In this document: positions 15,879 to 21,401 of the stretch, piece by piece
Layout of the letters: every line of letters starts with the position of its first letter
Position numbering within the stretch: the first letter of the stretch is position 1
Assembly: GCA_011330545.1 (NCBI GenBank)
Contig: DRQI01000501.1
Span: 1-21,401, forward strand
Direction of reading: 5' to 3'
Length of the DNA stretch: 21,401 nt
Origin: Flavobacteriia bacterium
GTDB taxonomy: Bacteria > Bacteroidota > Bacteroidia > Flavobacteriales > Flavobacteriaceae
The notes under the pieces: generated by a model
The model's database searches: none
What the model saw: the letters and a program-made list of their open reading frames with translations, nothing else
What the model was told of the DNA's origin: nothing
Made by a program: the position numbers and the translations under genes

Positions 15879-16394
15879 TTATTCTTCAATCTCTACAATC
15901 ATTTCAATTTCTACAGGAATATTTGCAGGTAACGAGCCCATACCCACAGCACTTCGCGCATGGCGGCCTTTTTCGCCAAAAACTTCAACCATTACATCAG
16001 AAAAACCATTGATAACAGTAGGTTGCCGAGTAAAATCGGTAGTGCAGTTTACCATGCCGAAAACTTTTACTATTCGTTTTACCTTATCTAGGTTTCCGAT
16101 AAATTCTTTTAAGGCGGCCAATTGATTGATGGCTGTTAACCTTGCTGCTTTTTGAGCCTCTTCAACGGTCATGTCGCGGCCTACTTTTCCGGTAATAAAT
16201 GTCCCGTCAGCTTTTCTTGGGCCCTTGCCCGAAAGATAAATAACATTGCCTACCCGAACGGCATTGACATAATTTGCCAACGGTTTGGGCGTTTTAGGAA
16301 GTTCAATACCCAATGCAGCGAGTTTTTTATCAATATTTTGTGAGAACAGTGTACAGGAGAGGAATAGAATCAGTAACGTCGTTATTTTTTTCAT
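15879..16394 (-). CDS. Exported RidA/YjgF-family protein
   Basis: This is a 171-residue protein of the YjgF/YER057c/UK114 fold. Classical RidA is a cytosolic trimer that hydrolyses reactive enamines and imines. Here an N-terminal extension, MKKITTLLILFLSCTLFSQ, looks like a signal peptide cleaved near residue 19. FLSC could alternatively be a poor lipobox with Cys14. The fold is supported by NAVRVGNVIYLSGKGPRKADG, AAINQLA-type helix residues, and ARSAVGMGSLPANIPVEIEMIVEI. The Arg of ARSAV lines up with the substrate-binding R105 of E. coli RidA. The GKGP and KVGRDMTVEEAQKAAR stretches suggest the divergent YjgF subfamily rather than RidA itself. It lies 65 bp downstream of bglX on the same strand and may be co-transcribed. 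Its substrate is unknown. Confidence 0.85.
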   Translation of the reverse strand: MKKITTLLILFLSCTLFSQNIDKKLAALGIELPKTPKPLANYVNAVRVGNVIYLSGKGPRKADGTFITGKVGRDMTVEEAQKAARLTAINQLAALKEFIGNLDKVKRIVKVFGMVNCTTDFTRQPTVINGFSDVMVEVFGEKGRHARSAVGMGSLPANIPVEIEMIVEIEE

Positions 16395-16459
16395 TTTTAT
16401 TTGTTGTTGGTATTATTTATAATTAGCTGATGTATACTTTGAGGTAGTCGAAAATTATT

Positions 16460-18769
16460 TTAGTTCATTACGCTAAAAGAGCCCTTGAGTACAGCATTAG
16501 AATCGCCACCTACCCAAAGTTCAAAATCTCCGGGTTCTACTTCCCATTTGTGATTTGCCGTATAAAACTGAAGTGATTCGGCAGTAATCATAAAAGTTAC
16601 CGTTTTAGTTTCGCCGGCTTTTAACCGTATTTTTTTAAAGCCTTTTAATTCCCTAACCGGCCGCGTAAGGCTCCCGATTAAATCTCTAATATACAGTTGT
16701 ACTACTTCGTCGCCATCATAATTGCCCGTATTCGAAACATCTACAGAAACCTTAATTTTTCCATCCGTAGAAATTTCATTTTTGTCTAATAGTAAATTTT
16801 TATAGTGAAAGGAAGTATAACTCAATCCGTAACCAAAAGGATATAGTGGCGAATTGTCAACATCGCTGTAATGCGACCAAAAAACCATATCGTTTGCCAT
16901 CGGTGCAGACCTTCCTGTATTTTTATGATTGTAATAAATAGGTACTTGCCCCACATTTCTAGGAAAAGTCATCGGTAACTTTCCACTGGGGTTATAATCG
17001 CCGTAAATTACTTGGGCAATGGCATTGCCGGCTTGTGTACCCAATTGCCATGCTTCAATAATGGCCGGAATGTGTTCATCGGCCCAAGTGATAGCCAATG
17101 GGCGCCCGTTGTTTAATACCAAAATAATATTGGGGTTCACCTTGTAGACTTCTTCTAACAATTCTTGTTGTACTCCCGGCAATTGTAAATTTGTCCTGCT
17201 TCTTCCTTCACCGGTTTGAAAACCGTGTTCTCCTAATACCATAATGACCACATCAGCATTTTTAGCGGTTGAAAGTGCTTCGTTAAATTCGCTTTTGTCG
17301 GTAGTATTAATAGTTACTTCATGTATAAAAGAGGTTTTGCCTACGGTTACATCAGCACCTTTTTTATAAGTGAGTTGATTGCCTTTATAGCGGCTCAATC
17401 CTTCTAAAACACTTACAGCACTGTTGTCGGTACTGGCTAGGCGCCAACTTCCTAGGGGACTGTTTTTGTCATTTGCCAACGCGCCAATCAATGCAATTTG
17501 TATGCCTTTTTCGGGCAACGGCAGTAGTTTGTTATTTTTTCCTTTCGGGATATCATTTTTCAATAAAACAATCGATTTTTTTGCCATTTGCAAGACGGCA
17601 TCGCTATTTTCTTTACTTCCGATAACTTTCTTTTCACGCGCTTCATCACAGTATTTGTAAGGGTTGTCAAAAAGTCCTAATTCAAATTTCACTGTTAAGA
17701 TCCTACGAACAGCATCATTGATTAATTCTTTATCAATGGCTTTTTCTTTTACCAATGTTTCTAAATTATCGATATAGGCATACGATTCCATATCCATATC
17801 AGAACCTGCAATTACGGCGAGTTTTGCGGCCTCTTTATTGTCTTTGGCAACGCCGTGTACTCGCAATTCGCCAATAGAGCCCCAATCTGAAACCACAAAA
17901 CCTTTAAAATTCCAATTGCCTTTTAAAATTTTGCGTTGCAGTAAGGCGTTTCCGGTAGCGGGAATGCCGTTAAGTTCGTTAAAAGAATTCATAAAAGTCT
18001 TCACTCCGGCATTAGAAGCGGCATGAAAAGGCGGTAATATGGTATTGTATAATGTTGGCATGCCCACGCTTACGGTATTGTATTCTTTACCGGCTTCGGC
18101 AAAGCCATAGGCGGCAAAGTGTTTGGCACAAGCAGCGATGGTATTGACGGCAGCTAAGTCATCTCCTTGGAAACCTTTTACTCGGGCAGCGGCAATTTTA
18201 CTGCCTAGGTATGGGTCTTCTCCGGCGCCCTCCATCACACGCCCCCAACGGGCATCGCGAGAGATGTCTACCATCGGGGCAAAGGTCCAATTGATACCAC
18301 TGGCAGCCGCTTCACCGGCAGCTACTTGAGCAGATTTTTTGATGGCTTCCAAATCCCAACTGGCCGCTTCGGCTAACGGAATAGGGGCTATGGTTTTATA
18401 ACCGTGTATTACATCAAAACCAATGATTAGCGGTATGCCCAACCGAGATTTTTCAACGACCATTTGTTGTACCGATTTCACCTGTTTTACACCGCGTACA
18501 TTCAACATAGAGCCTACCAGTCCGGCTTTTAACTGTTCGTATTTTTTGGCAGCATCACCGGTTTTGGGTACCGGCCCGGTAACATTCCAAAACCCATTGT
18601 ATTGATTCATCTGGCCGATTTTTTCTTGTAACGTCATTATTGAAAGTAACGAATCAACCTTTTGCGAAGTGGTCAAATTCTTATCGTGTACAAAATCGGT
18701 TATTTTTTGGCCAAAAGTAAGTGTAGTGCCCAATAGTGTTGCAACCAAAAGTAAGGATAGTTTTTTCAT
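16460..18769 (-). CDS. bglX: Periplasmic beta-glucosidase, glycoside hydrolase family 3
   Basis: This 769-residue exported enzyme removes terminal beta-linked glucose from oligosaccharides. The signal peptide MKKLSLLLVATLLGTTLTFGQ is cleaved near residue 20. The GH3 N-terminal barrel (~60-370) shows TLQEKIGQMNQ, LIIGFDVIHGYKT, FAPMVDISRDARWGRVMEGAGEDPYLG, AACAKHFAAYG and FVVSDWGS, with catalytic nucleophile D295. The GH3 C-terminal domain (~400-640) carries LGEHGFQTGEGRSRTNLQLP; E514 in this stretch is a candidate acid/base. A fibronectin type III-like domain (~665-760) ends the protein. The length and motifs match E. coli BglX. No susC/susD genes are nearby, so this is not a full polysaccharide utilisation locus. 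The ridA-like gene follows 65 bp downstream. No consensus promoter was recognised upstream; TACCTTTA on the minus strand at 18869-18862 is one base from TAnnTTTG. Confidence 0.94.
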   Translation of the reverse strand: MKKLSLLLVATLLGTTLTFGQKITDFVHDKNLTTSQKVDSLLSIMTLQEKIGQMNQYNGFWNVTGPVPKTGDAAKKYEQLKAGLVGSMLNVRGVKQVKSVQQMVVEKSRLGIPLIIGFDVIHGYKTIAPIPLAEAASWDLEAIKKSAQVAAGEAAASGINWTFAPMVDISRDARWGRVMEGAGEDPYLGSKIAAARVKGFQGDDLAAVNTIAACAKHFAAYGFAEAGKEYNTVSVGMPTLYNTILPPFHAASNAGVKTFMNSFNELNGIPATGNALLQRKILKGNWNFKGFVVSDWGSIGELRVHGVAKDNKEAAKLAVIAGSDMDMESYAYIDNLETLVKEKAIDKELINDAVRRILTVKFELGLFDNPYKYCDEAREKKVIGSKENSDAVLQMAKKSIVLLKNDIPKGKNNKLLPLPEKGIQIALIGALANDKNSPLGSWRLASTDNSAVSVLEGLSRYKGNQLTYKKGADVTVGKTSFIHEVTINTTDKSEFNEALSTAKNADVVIMVLGEHGFQTGEGRSRTNLQLPGVQQELLEEVYKVNPNIILVLNNGRPLAITWADEHIPAIIEAWQLGTQAGNAIAQVIYGDYNPSGKLPMTFPRNVGQVPIYYNHKNTGRSAPMANDMVFWSHYSDVDNSPLYPFGYGLSYTSFHYKNLLLDKNEISTDGKIKVSVDVSNTGNYDGDEVVQLYIRDLIGSLTRPVRELKGFKKIRLKAGETKTVTFMITAESLQFYTANHKWEVEPGDFELWVGGDSNAVLKGSFSVMN

Positions 18770-19088
18770 AGGGTTTGTATTTTAAGAGTATATAAACGGG
18801 TCAATTGTGTGACGGGTATTTTAAGGCTTTACAATACTTTAAAACACCAATTTATTAACTGTAAAGGTATTGTTTTTTGTTAAAAACCGGATTCTAATTT
18901 TGACAAAATTTGTATTTCATTGGAAGTAGTTTTTTAGGAAATTAAAAAACCGTTATGCAATGTTTGGGTATATAAATACTTTTATTTTGTATGCTTTACT
19001 ACGAATACAGAAAGATATAAAATTATTATTTTGTTAATAAATAGTGCGAACCTAAGCAATTCATTATGGCGATGTTGGCAACTAGTTT
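18770..19088. other. 319-bp gap between bglX and the MORN/TPR gene
   Basis: No gene was found. The gap contains a 15-bp palindrome AATTTTG-a-CAAAATT (18896-18910), about 130 bp upstream of bglX and possibly an operator for it. It also holds CCGTTATGCAATG at 18950-18962, and near the right end TTGGCAAC (19075-19082), part of the cassette-like flank of the next gene. The rest is AT-rich without clear signals. Confidence 0.35.
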
Positions 19089-20243
19089 TTATTTTTTACA
19101 ACGTTTATTCACTGCTTCTAATACCATCCAGTTATTATCTCCTAACGAAACGGCTTTGTTTAAGTCTTCGCATATTTTTGTCAATTCAGTTTCTGGTATT
19201 TCAGCTTCGTTGGTTGCTATTATTTGAATGTCTTTTGATTTTGATAAAGTTCTATTATTTCCGAGTTCATATTTTCTAATAATTGCAAAAGCACGATTTG
19301 CATATGCATTTGTGAAATAAGGTTCAATTTCAAGAGTTTTGTCAAAATCGATAATTGCTTCATCAAATTGAAAGTTATTTAATTTCATTGTGCCTCTGGC
19401 AAAATAACCTTTTGCCCAAGTAGCGTCTAATTCCAATGCTTTATTTAGTTTTTTAATTGCTCCTTTGTAATTAACTTGTTTATAGAGTTCTTGAGATTCG
19501 TTGTAATATTTAAACAACTTATCATTTATTTTATTCTTTTGATAAATTCCATTTACATAAATATTTTTTCCTTTTATGTTCCCAGTTGAATAATATGAGA
19601 TAGATTCTCCATTCATTTTCCCATTCTTAAAAGTAGTTCTTTGTTTTAATTGGCCATTTGGATAGTACATTTCCCAAATTCCAACTTCTTTCCCATTTTT
19701 AAATGTTCCTTTTTGGCTTAAAGTACCATCTTTATAGAATCTTTTTTCAAGTCCGTTTGATATTCCGTTTTCGTATTCAATTTCGTCTGATACATTTCCG
19801 TTTTGATAATAGAGTCGGCGTTTTCCTTTTAATTTACCATTAGATAAAACCCCTTCACCTTGCTTCATTCCAGTTAAATAATAGTCAATAAATTTTCCTG
19901 AATAGGTTGTTGAACTATTTTTTAAATACCATGCACCATTCTTTTTATTCATTAGTTTGGTAGTAGGAACTGCTTTTATACTATCTGGTCTTTGCATATA
20001 TGCTTTAGTGAAAATATAAATTATTTCGTCTAAATCTTTATACCCGAGAGAGTCAATTACTTTTTTATTTTTTAAAACAACAACATTGTCAATTTCCTTT
20101 TCTGTTAATGTATTAAACCCTTCTTTAGGTTCTTCAATTATTGGTATCGAATCAACTACATAAAGTACATTTTTATTTTTGTCTTGACTTTGCCCAATAA
20201 ATGAAACTAAAGTTAATAACAGAAGTAATAATTTGTTTTTCAT
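19089..20243 (-). CDS. Secreted MORN-repeat plus TPR protein, function unknown
   Basis: This is a 384-residue protein with signal peptide MKNKLLLLLLTLVSFIGQSQ (cleavage near residue 20). Residues ~125-232 carry about five units of a 22-24-residue MORN-variant repeat of the form YYxxGxxxxxxxYxNGxxxG (examples: RLYYQNGNVSDEIEYENG, EMYYPNGQLKQRTTFKNG). Such repeats occur in proteins labelled 'YwqK family antitoxin', a name that does not establish a function. Residues ~245-315 contain two TPR-like units (LYKQVNYKGAIKKLNKALELDATWAKGYFARG and NFQFDEAIIDFDKTLEIEPYFTNAYANRA), which suggest protein-protein contact. The C-terminus ends in a Cys-containing helix pair (KICEDLNKAVSLGDNNW...RCKK). No enzyme motif is visible. 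It appears to be transcribed alone and lies between oppositely oriented 7-mers with stem-loops upstream. Confidence 0.82.
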   Translation of the reverse strand: MKNKLLLLLLTLVSFIGQSQDKNKNVLYVVDSIPIIEEPKEGFNTLTEKEIDNVVVLKNKKVIDSLGYKDLDEIIYIFTKAYMQRPDSIKAVPTTKLMNKKNGAWYLKNSSTTYSGKFIDYYLTGMKQGEGVLSNGKLKGKRRLYYQNGNVSDEIEYENGISNGLEKRFYKDGTLSQKGTFKNGKEVGIWEMYYPNGQLKQRTTFKNGKMNGESISYYSTGNIKGKNIYVNGIYQKNKINDKLFKYYNESQELYKQVNYKGAIKKLNKALELDATWAKGYFARGTMKLNNFQFDEAIIDFDKTLEIEPYFTNAYANRAFAIIRKYELGNNRTLSKSKDIQIIATNEAEIPETELTKICEDLNKAVSLGDNNWMVLEAVNKRCKK

Positions 20244-20762
20244 TCTACTTTTTTATTTTGTTGCCAGCTGTTTTTGTAAGATTGGCAATGGTTAAGCACA
20301 TGAGGATTTTTTTGAGACAAAAATCCGTTGCACAAGATACAAAAAACAGGTTTTTGTTGTATACAAGGCTAGAAAGAGTATAAAACCTAAATTCAAATAT
20401 CATACAAACTTCAATTACTCATTTTATGGGCTTTTGAATACTTTTTTTTATTTTAAAAATTATCTGCTCAGCAGACTGTAATATTTTTTTGGCTTTGTCT
20501 ATTTTTCAGGCCTGACAGGTCTTTTAGTATCCTTTCATGAGGTTTCATAAGCCGCTTTCTAAGAAAGTGTGAATTTTATTTCATAAAATTAAATATGTTT
20601 TCGCTTCGAATTCGGCCAAAATTACCAACACACAAATACATTGCCTAAAAACAATAAGCCTCAAAATTTAAAATTAGTAATATTGAGAATCGATGTTTTT
20701 TAGAAAATGTTATTAGTTAGGTGCCATGTCATTTGGTAACCGATTAGGAATGCTTATAAAAT
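20244..20762. other. About 520 bp without a gene, rich in small inverted repeats
   Basis: No open frame of note on either strand. Beyond the stem-loop cluster listed separately (20260-20357), it holds TCTGC-tca-GCAGA at 20463-20475 with a T-run at 20484-20490, the 8-mer palindrome CAGGCCTG (20507-20514), CTTTCT-a-AGAAAG (20555-20567) and AATTTTAT-ttc-ATAAAATT (20572-20590). None fits a known RNA family that I can recognise. The part nearest 20243 presumably holds the promoter of the MORN/TPR gene, but no consensus element is clear. Confidence 0.4.
20260..20357. repeat. Cluster of three stem-loops upstream of the MORN/TPR gene
   Basis: Three inverted repeats follow one another: TTGCCA (20261-20266) with TGGCAA (20283-20288), loop 16; GGATTTTT (20304-20311) with AAAAATCC (20319-20326), loop 7; ACAAAAA (20339-20345) with TTTTTGT (20351-20357), loop 5. 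GTTGCCA at 20260-20266 also faces TGGCAAC at 19076-19082 across the gene. GTTAAGC (20291-20297) fits the integron core pattern GTTRRRY. It may be a folded recombination site or a structured 5' leader. Confidence 0.4.
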
Positions 20763-20799
20763 AAAAATGAGGCATAAAGTTTATTTTAGCCTCATTTTT
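20763..20799 (-). terminator. Intrinsic terminator of the tRNA-Met gene
   Basis: Arms 20763-20773 (AAAAATGAGGC) and 20789-20799 form a perfect 11-bp stem with a 15-nt loop. On the minus strand the right arm begins 1 nt after the tRNA discriminator base, and the stem ends in a T-run. Confidence 0.75.
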
Positions 20800-20800
20800 G

Positions 20801-20874
20801 TAGCGAGAAGGAGATTTGAACTCCTGACCTCAGGGTTATGAATCCTGCGCTCTAACCAACTGAGCTACCTCGCC
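20801..20874 (-). tRNA. tRNA-Met (CAT anticodon)
   Basis: The minus strand folds into a full cloverleaf: acceptor GGCGAGG with TCTCGCT (G-U pairs at 1-72 and 7-66), D-stem GCTC/GAGC, anticodon stem CAGGA/CCCTG with loop TTCATAA (anticodon CAT), variable AGGTC, T-arm AGGAG-TTCAAAT-CTCCT, and discriminator A. No CCA is encoded. The paired 1-72 end argues against initiator tRNA, so elongator Met is most likely; a tRNA-Ile with a modified CAT anticodon is less likely. The closing pair of the anticodon stem (31-39) is an A-C mismatch. Confidence 0.93.
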
Positions 20875-20887
20875 AATTTTAAGGTTG

Positions 20888-20917
20888 CAAATATAAAAAC
20901 AAATTCACTGCAAGCAA
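20888..20917 (-). promoter_or_regulatory. Promoter of the tRNA-Met gene
   Basis: On the minus strand TTG (20917-20915), a 19-bp spacer and TATATTTG (20895-20888) match the Bacteroidota housekeeping promoter (TTG-N19-TAnnTTTG). The tRNA 5' end is 13 bp beyond, consistent with a short leader. Confidence 0.72.
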
Positions 20918-21004
20918 GAATTCTCTCTTAAAAATTTTATTAAAAAAAGTTTTTTTAAACTGAGATAATCTATATATTGTCAGGCAATGAATAAAACTAA
21001 ATTA

Positions 21005-21391
21005 ATGTCTGATAAAATAAAATTTGACTTGGAGTTCCCAATACTTTCTTCTCCGGCTTTTCTGTATCAGTATTTATCAACACCCGATGGGTTGAGTGAA
21101 TGGTTTGCTGATAATGTCAATTCAAGGAGTGATGTATTTACTTTTATATGGGATGATAGTGAAGAGCAAGCCAAAAGGATTGGGTATAAAACAAATGAAA
21201 AAATACGCTATAAATGGATGAATGATGAAGATGAAGATGATGTTTATTTTGAATTTAGAATAGAAGTTGATGCTTTGACAAAAGATGTTTCACTAATTGT
21301 AACCGATTTTGCCGATGAAGATGAAGTAGATGAATCTAAAATGTTTTGGGAAAATCAAATTGCCGAACTGAAACACACCATTGGGGCTTAG
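21005..21391 (+). CDS. START-like domain protein
   Basis: This is a 128-residue cytosolic protein of the START/SRPBCC-like (AHSA1-type) fold found widely in Flavobacteriia. The pattern FPILSSPAFLYQYLSTPDGLSEWFADNVNSRSDVFTFIWDDSEEQA is characteristic: the N-terminal strand and helices of the fold, with LSEWFAD. A run of strands follows (IRYKWMNDEDEDDVYFEFRIEVD, DVSLIVTDFAD), then a long C-terminal helix (ESKMFWENQIAELKHTIG). It is strongly acidic. I prefer the ATG at 21005 (MSDKIKFDLEFP), which matches the usual family N-terminus; an in-frame ATG at 20987 would add six residues. The ligand and role are unknown. The stop codon is 10 bp from the window end, and what follows is not visible. Confidence 0.87.
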   Translation: MSDKIKFDLEFPILSSPAFLYQYLSTPDGLSEWFADNVNSRSDVFTFIWDDSEEQAKRIGYKTNEKIRYKWMNDEDEDDVYFEFRIEVDALTKDVSLIVTDFADEDEVDESKMFWENQIAELKHTIGA

Positions 21392-21401
21392 TTAAAAAAA
21401 A

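Noticed and set aside
16460..18769. Polysaccharide utilisation locus around bglX
   Set aside because: No susC/susD-like genes, other glycoside hydrolases or sensor-regulator genes are present in the window.
19089..20243. Toxin-antitoxin system (the MORN repeats are often labelled 'YwqK antitoxin')
   Set aside because: The protein has a signal peptide and TPR units and there is no partner gene next to it. The family label is not evidence of toxin neutralisation.

Overview
The window looks like chromosomal DNA of a flavobacterium (Bacteroidota, probably Flavobacteriaceae). The DNA is AT-rich. It encodes a type IX secretion cargo with a gliding-motility-type C-terminal domain next to a PorP/SprF protein. 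A Bacteroidota-type promoter (TTG-N19-TAnnTTTG) can be read in front of the tRNA gene, and Shine-Dalgarno-like sites are generally absent. ParE, LptB, RecQ and the START-like protein all read as flavobacterial in type. Species cannot be determined from the sequence alone.

Left part (1-6352): the 5' end of parE runs off the window on the minus strand. pssA (phosphatidylserine synthase) follows on the plus strand and appears to lack any ATG/GTG/TTG start upstream of its conserved N-terminus. Next is a two-gene unit: a 1091-residue secreted repeat adhesin with a type B T9SS C-terminal domain, and a PorP/SprF outer-membrane partner 21 bp downstream. A small exported protein of unknown function follows, closed by a strong bidirectional terminator.

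Middle part (6384-14726): a minus-strand operon, in transcription order kdsD, tatC, a DUF1801/YdeI-like gene and lptB, links LPS precursor synthesis, LPS export and Tat export. It is divergent from recQ, whose RQC region has lost the zinc-binding cysteines. A minus-strand pair with overlapping ends encodes a class I methyltransferase and a ZIP-type metal transporter. This pair is divergent from a THUMP-domain RNA methyltransferase gene, and the shared intergenic region carries mirror-image promoter-like motifs.

Right part (14727-21401): a Tat-signal M15 peptidase gene converges on an exported RidA-like gene, which lies downstream of an exported GH3 beta-glucosidase (bglX). Then comes an apparently stand-alone secreted MORN/TPR protein gene. 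It lies between oppositely oriented 7-mers, with a run of stem-loops on its upstream side, an arrangement reminiscent of accessory gene cassettes. A tRNA-Met gene with a clear promoter and terminator and a START-like domain gene end the window.

Most of the window is ordinary housekeeping and envelope biology. No phage, insertion sequence, CRISPR array, rRNA or convincing new defence system was found. The points most worth a second look are the MORN/TPR locus with its structured flank, the pssA start, the adhesin/PorP pair, the zinc-less RecQ and the exported RidA next to bglX.
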